A stretch of DNA of 64,000 bases from Spirodela intermedia (lineage: Eukaryota; Streptophyta; Magnoliopsida; Alismatales; Araceae): NCBI GenBank assembly GCA_902729315.2, contig LR746266.1, positions 1,832,759 to 1,896,758 of the forward strand. Direction: 5' to 3'. The notes beneath the pieces were generated by a model. That model did not search any database. It was not told the origin of the DNA and saw only the letters and a program-made list of their open reading frames with translations. The translations under genes were made by a program, and so were the position numbers. This document shows, piece after piece, positions 1-11,097 of this stretch (its first letter is position 1; each line of letters starts with the position of its first letter).

Positions 1-849
1 CCAGGTCAACTAATCATGGTGTCATAAATACCCAGTGAATGCGGTTGGACGGCTCGATCTTCGCCATGGGGTATTAGTTTATTTTAAAAAAATAGCCACC
101 CATGAAGGTTGACCTACTCAAAGGCTTGCGTGGGGGCATGGTCAATGCCACCCGTAGAAGGTTCGGTTTTCATATATCTAAAACTTTTTATCTAATATAT
201 ATCTTTTAAAGGTTGCTCATTTGACTGTTTCTACTGATTATTTTTTAAAAATAGTTTTATCTTGATGCGAAAGAGAAGGATAAGGTCGAATGAGAAAGGT
301 GTATAAGAAAATAATATATTAAATGGGTATGAATAATGTTCTTTTACTTTATAATGGTTATACAGGAGCTTGTGATCGCTGGGGGTGGATGTGTTATCTC
401 CTCGACCCTTTGATACATCACGCCGCGACTGGGAGGCGAGGGAAGGAAAGCGATAGCCTGTTACTTCTTTGAAATTTGCGGCCACAAGGTTAGGGGACGG
501 TGACGAATTGCTTTCTGGGAGAGGAATCCTCCGCTCTCCCCGCTGTTGGAGCACCTGATCCTCCCTTTCCGGTCTCAGACGATCAATTTCTTGCTCCGAC
601 CTCTGTTATTGGCGTCTGGCGCAAGCGGGATTCCAATCTGACTGAAATTTTTGGGCTCCGTCACGCAAATGTTGACCCAGACCGAGGAGGTATCTGTTCT
701 TCACCGTGGGTTTGCTCCCCCACCTAGAAGCCTTGGTAGTTGTCTCTTTTTGGATGCAATCAACAGTTCCTAAAGCGAGTTCTCTCAGAAGAGGGGAAAT
801 TGGGTGGAAAGAGGAGGGTTCTGTCCTGGGTGGGTTATCCGACGGGAGG
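1..849. other. Left flank and probable 5' UTR of the PTPMT1 gene
   Basis: No gene is supported in the first ~500 bases, which are AT-rich with no recognisable repeat ends. From about 480 the base composition rises and the sequence probably holds the promoter and 5' UTR of the phosphatase gene that follows. An in-frame ATG at 706 would add 48 residues to that protein. I prefer the ATG at 850 because the residues after it (MHIEEF) resemble the start I remember for the Arabidopsis protein. Transcription start is not visible. Confidence 0.5.
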
Positions 850-3836
850 ATGCATATTGAAGAGTTCAAGGGGGAAGAGGAGAAGGAGACCGGGGTGCTC
901 GCCACCTTACAGCAGTCCGGGGTAGAAGCTGGCACCAGGAAGAAGACGGTGGTAGGGGTGGGGGCTCGGGTCCTCTTCTACCCAACCCTGCTTTACAACG
1001 TCCTCAGGAACAAGATTCAGTCGGAATTCCATTGGTGGGACGAGGTCGACGAGGTGATTCCCTTGAAATTCTATCTTCTCCTTTCTTTCCTTCTCTGGCG
1101 TCTGGTAATTTTTCGCTTTCCCCTCCCCCTTCGTTCTCCGGCGCGTTCTACTTGCTGGAATCTTGCATGCTTTTTCTCATGAAGTAATGTGTTATAATTT
1201 ACTGATCCCTCTGCTACCAGTTTTTGCTGTTAGGTGCTGTTCCATTCCCCACTGATGTTCCTCGTTTAAAGCAACTTGGTGTTTCTGGAGTCATCACTAT
1301 GAACGAGCCATATGAGACCTTGGTCCCTACCTCATTATATCTAGTAAGGATTTTTTTTAATCTCACAATGTATTGTCTGTCGAAGATGGCATTATAAAGT
1401 AATATTTTTTTCCTTTTAAAAGATGTATAACACTGAAGTACGCACATGGCAACCCAGGTTCCTAGTGATGGCCCAAGTTCTGTTTCAGTTTAGGTTGCAT
1501 TCCTTTCCATAACTTTTTTACCTGGGATCTATGATGAGTCGCGTTGATGTAAGGAGATAATGTATTTTATTGTATTTCGCGTGGTAGCAAATGGTGCTAT
1601 TCAACTGCGAGTCGGTATATCACCACTGCAGAATTGGAAGATAAGTACACTGAGACATTTCTATTAGGCGAAAAATTACACTGAGACATTTCCACTGAGA
1701 CATTTTTTTTCAATGAAATTATGAAACCCTTCACAAAAAGGAAATATATCAACGAAAATTGAATCCGATGATACTATCTTCAAGAGTGAGCCACGAGTTG
1801 AATTGTTGCTGAATAGAGGCTTCATGAAAAATATGGAAATAAGACCTCAAAGAATCTAAGGTATATCTCCTCGTGATATTCTAGTTCGTTATTCTAGCAC
1901 CCTCCAACTTTGTTTGAAATCGTGAAGTATTTCTATTTTGAAGTTTGCCTAGGTTATTGTCGTTCATGGCTTTCCTATTTTCCTCACTGGATTATAATAT
2001 TTTCACACTTTGGATAAGTGTGATATAGGGCTATGATGATTTTATATTGCTTAATTTCTACAAGCTTTGGTATTGTTCTCACTTTACATGAGCATACATA
2101 TGATATTCTTCCTTTCGTGCGACTCAGTTAGTTTATATTATGGAAAGGTTCAATTCTTATTTTTTTGATTTACCGGACCCTTTTGGAGGGGGAGGCCTTA
2201 CAATTATATTTGGTGGTTCAAATTTTTGCGTCATAAAAGTATGGAACAATGGTGCTATGGGTTGCCTTTATTTTAAGCATAACTAATTTTTAAAGGATCT
2301 CGAAAAGATCTCTTGTATATTCGTTGTGAATGGCCTCATGGAAATAGTGCCCATTATTTTTTAATTGCCTTTCTTTTTAACAATGACTATCTCTGTTTGT
2401 TTATTCATTTCTGTTTGCTTTATAATTTACTTTTAACCTTTCTATTACAGGCTCATGGGATTGAGAACTTGGTTCTCCCTACCAGAGATTACCTATTTGC
2501 ACCATCCTTCGGAGATATATGTAGAGCCGTTGACTTCATTGAGAGTAAGTATTTGTATGCACAGGTGGTTATACATTTTTTGACCTACTACCTTCCTATT
2601 ACATTTTTCTTCCATTTACATAGCACGAAAAATAAGCCCTGGAACAGATTCATTCTAGGCTGATCTGTTTTTTTTAACCTATGAGGATGAAATAAATGAT
2701 AAATGGAACCAGGAACAGGACAATTTTATGAAGGGATATGGAGTTGAAGTCAAGAGCAAAGATGATTTGTTACCCAACAGTCCCTGTTGAATCCCCTCAC
2801 TTGTTCATAGAAATAGTACTCTAGGTCTCATTTGTTCCTCTCGTTTTCACGTTGAGATTCTTTCATGTATATGGATCATCCTCATGAGAAATTATTTTAT
2901 ACCTAAACGTTACGCGATCTGATTGGCTGTGGAAATCCCGCAGAGGACTTGAAATGCTGGAAGTTTTGGATGTTTTCTCAAAACTTTTGTGTTTCATCAT
3001 TAATGTATTCTTATTTCCCTACATTTTCTGAAGAAAATGCAACGGGTGGGAAAACAACTTACGTTCACTGTAAAGCAGGCCGTGGACGCAGCACGACCAT
3101 CGTTCTCTGTTACCTGGTTTGTCAAACAGTCTTTCGAAGAGCAGTTATAACATTACATCAAGAATCCTAAGTTTCAAGAATTAATTTTTCCCTTGCAGAT
3201 GCAGCACCGGCAGATGACCCCCATGGCGGCGTATGAGTACGTCAGGGTGAGCAGACCCAGAGTTCTCCTTGCCCGTTCCCAGTGGCAGGTGCTTACTAGC
3301 CTCACCTTTTTAATAGTCTCCCTTTTATTCTATTCTTCTGAAGCAACTGTCTTCTCCAGGACTGCCAATGTCACAGAAACTAGTTTTGGTTGTATTAGGA
3401 ACAAGATCAGGGTAGGAGAATGCCAAATGTCCTGAGAGTGATCTGGTTGGAAATCGGATCTTCGGTGGGAATGGGGAAGCCCAAGATGATTTTCGAGGGA
3501 TCCCAATGCCCAGTTATCTATCTTCAAACACTCCTTGGCTGGCCACCTCTGCCGGAGTCCGCCGATTCTGAGTTGATCAGTGGATCAGAGTCTAGCTGGC
3601 AATTCGGGAACCCATTTTGGAATTTGATTCCATGTTTGGAGGATTATATCTAATCTTTGGGGGGTTAGTTTTTTTGCTTTTTTTTGACTCGGCTGTGGTG
3701 ATGTTCGGACCAGTGGATGATGAGTCGATTGCCAAATATTGTCTCCGGCTGCTTGGGAGAGAGAGAGAGAGAGGGAGGGAGGGAGGGAGGGAGGGGGAGA
3801 GAGAGAGAGAGAGAGGGAGGGAGGGAGGGAGGGAGG

Positions 3837-3903
<67 letters not shown>

Positions 3904-4379
3904 CTCCCTTTCTAGGAAACACGACACAGATGGGAACTATCTCCAACTGAAAATGTTGTCTGGTTTTTTGGCTTGCTTAATACTTTGTGCAGGCTGTTCA
4001 AGAATACTACGAACGAAGAGTGGTGAAGACGGGAAGGCCCATCTGCATGGACAACCCGGTCGGCAGAACGCCGGCCCCCGCGGCCGCTCCTTGGAAGCTC
4101 GTGTCCTTCGACGACAGCTCCGCGGTGGTCGTGTCGGAGTCCGACCTGGACGGCTACACGGATGGTGAGGTCCCAAGGCTCCTCCAGAACCGCTTGTGGG
4201 CAGAGGTGGGCATCGTCTACCGAGTACAGTTTGCCGGGCAGGCAGCACTGGCGCGGTTCTCTTCTTGCCTCTGGCTCCGCCTCCACTCCCGACACTCGCC
4301 GGGGGAGATGCTCGGCAAGGAAAAGTGCTCCCTGGAGGCGGAGCATCTGTGTGGTGTGGTGGGCATCCCTGCCTGCTGA
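850..4379 (+). CDS. PTPMT1: PTPMT1-like dual-specificity phosphatase (phosphatidylglycerophosphate phosphatase)
   Basis: Six exons: 850-1053, 1221-1343, 2451-2544, 3034-3116, 3199-3288 and 3993-4379. They join in phase to 326 residues, close to the ~337 of the Arabidopsis homologue. The cysteine-phosphatase signature HCKAGRGRSTT gives catalytic Cys153 and Arg159 (CX5R). It is preceded by a family block with VSGVITMNEPYETLVP. Plant members of this family dephosphorylate phosphatidylglycerophosphate to phosphatidylglycerol and are reported in mitochondria and plastids; they may also act on phosphoinositides. The C-terminal exon keeps the VYRVQFAGQAALARFSSCLW block of the plant family. All introns are GT-AG. 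Intron 5 carries a long GA-rich microsatellite. A retrotransposon is inserted 416 bases after the stop codon. Family identity is secure; the exact substrate is inferred. Confidence 0.92.
3755..3900. repeat. GA / GGGA microsatellite
   Basis: About 145 bases made only of A and G on the + strand: blocks of (GA)n alternate with blocks of (GGGA)n, ending in a pure (GA)n tract of roughly 58 bases. It lies in intron 5 of the PTPMT1-like gene. It makes long artificial reading frames rich in Arg, Glu and Gly (+) or Ser, Leu and Pro (-), which are not genes. Confidence 0.95.
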
Positions 4380-4789
4380 GGGGAGCCGAGGTTGAAGCTG
4401 TGGAAAGAAGCCCCTCCCCTTTCTTTCTTTCTGTCCCCCTTATTCCGCGGAGCAGACGCAGCAACGGGAGAATACGCTCCTGTCTTATCTGTAAGCCATT
4501 CTGCCTGCCCCTGTGCATGGAAAACTTTCAAGCATCTTCTAAGAATGACGACCCCGTCGAAAGGCGGCTCTCCTCTCTTATTCCCGCTCTGCCCTCGTTT
4601 AGTGCGGCACAGTGACCTTCAATCCATCTCAAGGTCGGAGGAAGAAGAAGCGCGGGTAGTAGAGGCCTGTCTCCACTTCCCCCGCTCCTTCCTCTGGCAT
4701 CTACGGCTTTTCTCATCGACCTTGATAACTGGTGCTTCTGGCTGCCCTGCAGCACCTCCATCTGTGGGCAGCTGCAAGTTGATCGGAGA
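4380..4789. other. 3' flank of PTPMT1 gene
   Basis: Moderately GC-rich, no gene recognised. It probably holds the 3' UTR and polyadenylation region of the phosphatase gene. The retrotransposon target site follows directly. Confidence 0.5.
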
Positions 4790-4794
4790 AGCCC
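4790..4794. repeat. Target site duplication, left copy (AGCCC)
   Basis: AGCCC stands directly before the left LTR and again directly after the right LTR at 10467-10471. A perfect 5-bp match is the size expected for Ty3/gypsy integration. Confidence 0.9.
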
Positions 4795-5493
4795 TGACGC
4801 AGCGAAAGTTGAGAAGGGAATGGCTTGAACGAGTTGTGATCAACTCTAATGTTGTGGAGGTCAAAGACACATCTTGAATCTTTGAAAAATATGCCCCACT
4901 GGTTGTCATTCGCTCTAAACTTATAAGTAGAAGAAGACAGGTCTCTTGAGTCCAGATAGGGGGGGTGATTTTGAATCCATAGAATCAAGAACAAGTTCCT
5001 TGAGTCCACAGGGATGTTGGAGTCCATTAGTAGAAAGAGAGAACTTAAAGAGAAGAAAACTCAGAAAATTGTATTGAAAAAAAGGTAATATCCTCTGGGG
5101 CTAAAGGGGGTGCCTTTAAATAGGCTAAAGAGTGTTGATTTAGGTGCTAAGATTTGAATTTCAAATGAAATCTAAATTTGAAATCAAATTTTGGCAAAAA
5201 TTTGAATTTCGGATGAAATTTAAATTTCAAACAAAATTTTAAATTTTAAATTTTAAATTGAAATTGAAATTTGAATTTCAGATGAAATTCGAAAAATAAT
5301 AAAAATAGACATATAAGCCTAATTTCTTAATTGGACCAGTTAAGTAAAGTGGGCTTGAAGATGCAACAATAATAAGCTTCAAGGTGCATCAAGTAAAGCG
5401 GACTTCAAGCTGCAACAATAATGGGCTTTAAGGTGCATCAATACTAGGCTTCAAGCTTCTTTAATAGTGGGCTTTAGGGTTTAGGCTGCCTCA
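4795..5493 (-). repeat. 3' LTR of the Ty3/gypsy element
   Basis: 699 bp, TG...CA, matching 9812-10466 over its length. The centre is a low-complexity run of GAAATTTAAATTT-like words. Near its right end this copy has an extra ~45-bp tandem unit around GGGCTTCAAGGTGCATCAA that the other LTR lacks, which accounts for most of the length difference. Confidence 0.93.
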
Positions 5494-5510
5494 GTCTCCC
5501 CTTCTTGAAA
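5494..5510 (-). promoter_or_regulatory. Polypurine tract of the Ty3/gypsy element
   Basis: On the minus strand the bases next to the 3' LTR read TTTCAAGAAGGGGAGAC. This is the purine-rich tract that primes plus-strand DNA synthesis, and its place next to the LTR start fixes the element's orientation. Confidence 0.8.
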
Positions 5511-5723
5511 GGACTCGTCTTGGAGTCTATAACTTGCTCTAGATAATATTCATAGATATTTATAACATTGAATGTAGATAATATTCTCATTGTCTCTAGT
5601 ACGTCAATGGCATATGCATTGTCATTAATCTTTTGAAGGGCTTTAAATGGACCATACTTTCATGTGGACTCAGTTCGTGATAATTTCTTATTGGCAATCG
5701 ATATTTTCTCAAGTATGTCATGA

Positions 5724-8690
5724 CTAAATCACCAACTTCAAAGATTTTCTTTCTTTTTTTTTATTTATCTTTTCTTTGTAGTTTGTATAATTAGTTATGA
5801 GATACTTCTTCACATTCTCATGTATTATTTGGATGTATTCTATCATGTTATTTACTACTATGTTAGTATCAAGTTTTCTTGGTACTTCAATTAAGTTAAG
5901 AGGGACTTTTGGTGGAAAATAGTAGACAATAGAAAATAGAGAGTAATTTGTAGACTGATTTATCATAGAATTGTATGCGAATTCTACTTGAGCTAAGGCA
6001 AAATCCCATTGTCTTGGTTTGTCTCTTGAAATACAACGAATTAAATTACCAAGTGTCATGTTAATCACTCATGTTTGCCCATCAATTTGTAAATGACTTG
6101 TAGTACTGAATTTTAAGCATGAGCCAAATCTGTTCCAAAGAGTACATCAGAAATGGGATAGAAATTTTGAGTCTTTGTCAGATATAATAATCTTAGGCAT
6201 TCCATACAAATAATTATTTTTTTGAAAAATAAATTTGCTACTTGAATGGCATCATTACCCTTTTTACATAAAATAAAATATGCCATCTTTGAGAATCTAT
6301 CTACAACCACAAAAATAGAATCTGCTCCTCTTTAAGTACGTGATAATCCTAAAATAAAATTCATAGAAATGTCAGTCCATATTTTATCCGAAATAAATAG
6401 TGGAGTGTACAGACTTGTGTTCTGGCATTGTCCTTTATTAACTTGACAAATTTGACATCTTCACATAAAACTTTCAACTTCTTTTTTAAGTTGTGGCCAA
6501 TAATATTATTCTTCCATCATTTTCAAAGTCTTGTCATGGCCTAAGTGCCTCCTAAGTCTTCTTACATGTAATTCTTGAATTAACTTCTCAAGCAAAGAAA
6601 TTTGAGGGATATATAATTGATTTTCTTGAAATAAGTAATTTTCAAGAATATGAAATCTTTTAGATGATTTGTCTTGTTTACACATATATCATATTTCAAC
6701 AAAATATTTATTTCCTACATAGAGTTCTATCAAATATTCAAAACCACTAACTTCTCCTCTCATTATAATCATAAATATTGATATTTGACTCAATGCATCA
6801 GCCACTTTGTTTGATTTTCTTGATTTGTGCTTTATCACAAAAGAAAACTTTTGAATAAATGAAATCCAGCTAGCATCTATTATGTTGATAGTGGTCTCAC
6901 TATTGACTGATTTCAAAGCTTGATAGTTAGTAAATAAAATAAATTTCTATTGAATCAAGTAGTGTTCCCAAGTATGTAATGATCTAACCACATCATAAAA
7001 TTCTAACTTATATATAGTTCACTTTCTTCTAGCTTTTGTTAATTTCTCACTATAAGAAATTACTAGACGACCTTCTTAGGATAATACAACTCCAATTCTA
7101 ATAATTGAGGCATCACATTCTACTTTAAATAATTTATCAAAATTTGATAGTGTTAGTATAGGGACAAAACTTAATTTTTCTTTAATTAGAATAAAACTTC
7201 TATTTGTTACATCTATCCACTGAAAGTTTTCTCTTTTCATGCACTCAGTGATGGGAGCTATAATTGAACTGAAAGTTCGAATAAATCTTCTATAAAAAGA
7301 TGCTAAGCCATGGAAACTACGAACATCATCTATACTTTTTAGAATTAGCCAATCTTTAATAGCTTCAACCTCTTCTTCATCTACTTCGATGCTATCTACA
7401 CATATGACATATCTCATAAAAACTAAACTTGAAGTAAGAAATTTATATTTCTTCAAGTTGATAAATAACTCATTTTGTTGTAAAATAATTAATACAGATC
7501 TCAAATAATGATGATGTTTTTCCTCTGTGGTACTGTATATCAAAATATCATCAAAATAGACAACAACAAATTTTTCAATGAAAGGCTTCAGTACTTGATT
7601 CATCGTTCGCATAAAAATACTCACAACATTAGATAAGTCAAATGGCATAACCAACCATTCATATAATCATGCTTTCATCTTGAAAGCAGTCTTCCATTCA
7701 TCATCTAGACGAATTCAAATTTAATGATACCCACTTTTAAGATCAATTTTGGAGAAGATTCTACAACCACACAACATATCAAGCATATCATCATCTTGGA
7801 ATTGAAAATCTGTATTTCACTGTGATTTTATTAATTGTTCAACTATCTATACACATTTGTCAGGTTCCATCTTTTTTTGGAACTAATAATGTAGGTATTG
7901 AGCATGGACTCATACTTTCACGAATTAATCCTTTCTCTAATAATTCTTAAACTTGTTCTTGTAAAATATTATTCTCCTTAGGGCTCATTCTGTAATGAGG
8001 TAAATTTGATAAACTTGTTCCAAGAATCAAGTCTATATGATGTTGTATGTCCCTGAGTGGAGGAAAAGTTATAGAAGAATATTGTATGATAAAAAACTCA
8101 TTTAACATATTCTATGCTGCCTTAGGTATAATACAAGAATCATGCAAAGAAACATCATCTTTTTTAATCAACATAAATACTTCAGAATTTTCTTTCAAAG
8201 TATTAAAAAGTTCATTTTTGTCAATCATCATAACTTGTTTCTTCTTTTCTTTAATTGTGTTGAAAAATTCATTTTCTTTTATTAGACATAAAACAAACTT
8301 CTCACTATTTTTGTAAAAACCATAATGATTATTTCTACCTAGGTGAGTTGCATCTAAATCATATTGCCATGATCTACTAAAAATTAGATGACAGTCATCC
8401 ATCTCAACAACATCACAATAAATTTCATCAAAATAAACTTTTCCTATTGAGAACTTAACTAAATAAATCTCCATAACTCTAGTTTCATAATTCTTCTTTA
8501 TCTACTCAATTTTATATAGATGTTGATGTTTTTCAGTTTTCAACCCCAATTTCTGTACCATCAAAGAAGAAATAATATTTTCACTATTGTCAGAATCAAT
8601 AATCACATCACCTACCTTCTCATCAATAGTACATTTTGTTATGAAAACATTATGACGTTGTAGAGGTTCTTCCTTCTTTGGTGCATACAT
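5724..8690 (-). pseudogene. Degenerate pol: protease, reverse transcriptase, RNase H, integrase
   Basis: Read on the minus strand in broken frames. Protease (8502-8690): the usual DSGS-type active site now reads DSDNSEN. Reverse transcriptase (about 7076-7730): [10 protein letters not shown] and the catalytic YFDDILIYS are intact. RNase H (about 6689-7130): starts with ECDAS and ends with HKSRKSNKVADALSQ. Integrase (about 5724-6500): HHCC-like region, [23 protein letters not shown], and a C-terminal part with DKPRQWDFALAQVEFAYNS. In-frame stops separate these pieces, so no full polyprotein can be made. I describe the remnants only and have not rebuilt the frame. Confidence 0.93.
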
Positions 8691-8765
8691 TAGCCTTCGA
8701 ATGACTAAGGAGTGAGCAAAGGGTTCTTCTTCTTTGCTTTCAATAACATTCTCTTGGATTTCTTC

Positions 8766-9460
8766 CTAATCTTCTGCACTCTCAATTTCATCTTCATCTA
8801 TAACTTTGGTGAAATTCACAGCACCATGTTTTGGACAAGTATTTGATTTGTGACCTTCTTCATTACATCTGTAATATTTTGCAATAGAGTTAGGTACATA
8901 TGGATTCCTTTGAAAAGAGTTTTGCCCACTAGGAATATATTCACTTGGTCTTGGTGCAACTAAGGTTGCCGATCTTCTATTATTGATAGTAGATGAAATA
9001 TGTACTGGTCTTGACCTATTTAATTGAAACGTCGACACATTAGTAGAATTTCGAGTTCTAAATTTTTCTTTATCTAATAAGGCTTCAACACATTTTAATG
9101 CCATAATAACATCATTTAACTTGAAAAATGATTGTAAAGTAACCTTTTCTTCAATATCCCATTGAAGTCCACTTTTAAATCTATAGATTATATAAGATTT
9201 AGATTTAGTCAAATCAACTCTTAAAGACAATCTATAAAATTCCTCAGTATATTCTGTGATAGATCTACTTCCCTATTTATAATTTTGATATTAGTGATAT
9301 AAAACCTGTTCATAATTAGGAGGAAGAAATCTAGATTTTAATAATTTCTTCATCTTATCCCAACATTGAACTTGATCTTTTCTTGATCTTACACAAGTGA
9401 ATTATAGTTGATCCCACTAGGTAGAGGCTCCACCTTTGAGTTTATAGGCAATTAATTTCA
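8766..9460 (-). pseudogene. Degenerate gag with a damaged zinc knuckle
   Basis: An open stretch from 9230 down to 8766 keeps a basic Arg/Ser-rich region followed by YYRCNEEGHKSNTCP. A CCHC knuckle needs C-x2-C-x4-H-x4-C; here the first Cys position is Tyr (TAT where TGT is expected), a G-to-A change. Upstream to about 9460 the frame is interrupted but still resembles the gag capsid region that precedes the knuckle in plant Ty3/gypsy elements. Non-functional. Confidence 0.8.
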
Positions 9461-9793
9461 TGCATCATTTGAGCTTGTTGAGAAATTTTTGCAATCATCA
9501 TAATCAGATCTACTTTTTGAGCTTCAAGTATCATTTGATAAATATTTAAGTGAGAAATTACAAAAAATATTTTACTTTTGACTCGTTTGACCATGAGATT
9601 GACATTTCATTGCAGACATTCATGCTAAGATTTGCTTCAAAGTGTCATTCAAATATTCACATTTTTGTTCCATATGAGTTTTGAAATCAACAAACTTTGA
9701 TTTTGAAATAGGAGATATCTTGAAACTTTTATTGTCATTGATGTGAATCCCTTTACCTCATGACATCTTGTAAATCTGAATTTGGAATGTTGA

Positions 9794-9811
9794 CTTTGCT
9801 CTAACACTACT
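9794..9811 (-). promoter_or_regulatory. Diverged primer-binding site
   Basis: Next to the 5' LTR the minus strand reads AGTAGTGTTAGAGCAAAG. This resembles the initiator-Met-tRNA site TGGTATCAGAGC with several substitutions. Position is certain, tRNA assignment tentative. Confidence 0.55.
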
Positions 9812-10466
9812 TGACACAACGAAAGTTGAGAAGAGAATGGCTTGAATGAGTTGTGATCAATTCTAATGTTGTGGAGGTTGAAGACACATCTTAAATCTTT
9901 GAAAAACGTGCTCTAATGGTTGTCCCTTCACTCTAAATCCACAAGTAGAAGAAGATAGGTCCCTTGAGTCCACAAAGGGGGGGGGGGGTGATTCTGAATC
10001 CATAGAATCAATAACAAGTTCCTTGAGTCCACAAGAATGTTGGAGTCCACTAGTAGAAAGAGAACTTAAAGAGAAGAAAACTCACAAAATTGTATTGAAA
10101 AAAAGGTCATATGCCTCTGGGGCTATAGGGGCTGCTTTTAAATAGGCTAAAGAGTGTTAATTTGGGCACTAGGATTTAAATTTCAAATAAAATCTAAATT
10201 TGAAATCAAATTTTGGCAAAAATTTGAATTTCGGATGAAATTTAAATTTCAAACGAAAATTTAAATTTTGAATTTAAAATTGAAATTGAAATTTGAATTT
10301 CAGATGAAATTTGAAAAATAATAAAAATAGATATATGAGCTTAATTTCGTAATTAGGCCAGTGAAGTAAAGTGGGCTTGAAGATGCAATGATAATGGGCT
10401 TCAAGGTGCATCAATACTGGGCTTCAGGCTTCTTAAGTAGTGGGCTTCAGGGTTTGGGCTGCATCA
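9812..10466 (-). repeat. 5' LTR of the Ty3/gypsy element
   Basis: 655 bp, TG...CA, the partner of 4795-5493. It contains a run of 12 G on the + strand at 9977-9988 where the other LTR has 7, plus many single-base differences. This indicates an insertion that is old rather than recent. Confidence 0.93.
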
Positions 10467-10471
10467 AGCCC
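10467..10471. repeat. Target site duplication, right copy (AGCCC)
   Basis: Exact copy of 4790-4794. Removing the element plus one AGCCC restores a continuous flank. Confidence 0.9.
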
Positions 10472-11097
10472 CTCATACACCGGGCAGGAATCTGCCGGGG
10501 CTCCTATATTGTCGAAATGTCCCTGAACGGGATGTGCACGGCAATTAGCTGGAGGAAATAGCATTTTTTTTTAAGAGAACATTTTATTGAAAAGACCTCC
10601 AAAAAATAGACGGTCTAACAAAAGACTTTACGGGTATGCGTAACTTTATGAATAATTATGCATCGCAAAACTTCACAGGTACCGCGCGAGAAAACGCGTT
10701 CCGAGTGGCGGGGTCGATGACTCGCCGTGTCGGGTCGTAATTGGCGATCGCCGTCTCACGTTCGACCACGGCAGAAGAGAGCTCGAGGATTTGTTGCTCT
10801 CTCTCTCTCTCCCCGGAGTTGCAGGAAAGGTTGCTCTCCCTCGGGCGGGTTGCGGCGATCGTCATCACCATCTCTCTCTCTCTCTCTCCGTGACTGGGGC
10901 ATCTCATCTCAATCCTCGCACGTTACCCCTATCTCCAACCCTGCCGGCGCCACCCGCCGTTGCCGCTGGACCAAGCAGCCCACCCTCTCAGAGAACGATT
11001 CTTCATCACAAGGTGTTCCACCGACCCTGCATTCATCGTCATCTTCCCCGTCCAGTGCTCCCTGGTGGCTCTTCTTGTCATTTTCCCTTTGCGAGCG
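10472..11097. other. Upstream region of the acid phosphatase gene
   Basis: GC-rich from about 10680, with two (CT)n tracts at about 10797-10814 and 10871-10890. CT-rich tracts just upstream of a plant start codon often lie in the 5' UTR or core promoter. No other gene seen. Confidence 0.5.

Larger units (their letters stand above)
4795..10466 (-). mobile_element. Ty3/gypsy LTR retrotransposon, full length, inactive
   Basis: The 5672-bp element lies on the minus strand. Both LTRs begin TG and end CA, and AGCCC duplications flank it. Read from right to left it holds the 5' LTR, a diverged primer-binding site, gag with a zinc-knuckle remnant, protease, reverse transcriptase, RNase H, integrase, a purine-rich tract and the 3' LTR. 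The protease-RT-RNaseH-integrase order is that of Ty3/gypsy (Metaviridae). Every domain is cut by stops or frameshifts, so it cannot encode its own transposition. Many changes look like G-to-A or C-to-T, as expected of methylated, silenced DNA. It sits between the phosphatase and acid phosphatase genes. Confidence 0.95.

Noticed and set aside
706-849. In-frame upstream ATG extending the PTPMT1-like protein by 48 residues
   Set aside because: The extension looks like translated 5' UTR, and the ATG at 850 begins with residues resembling the known family start.
3592-4168. Several long frames rich in Arg/Glu/Gly or Ser/Leu/Pro
   Set aside because: Produced by the GA/GGGA microsatellite in an intron.
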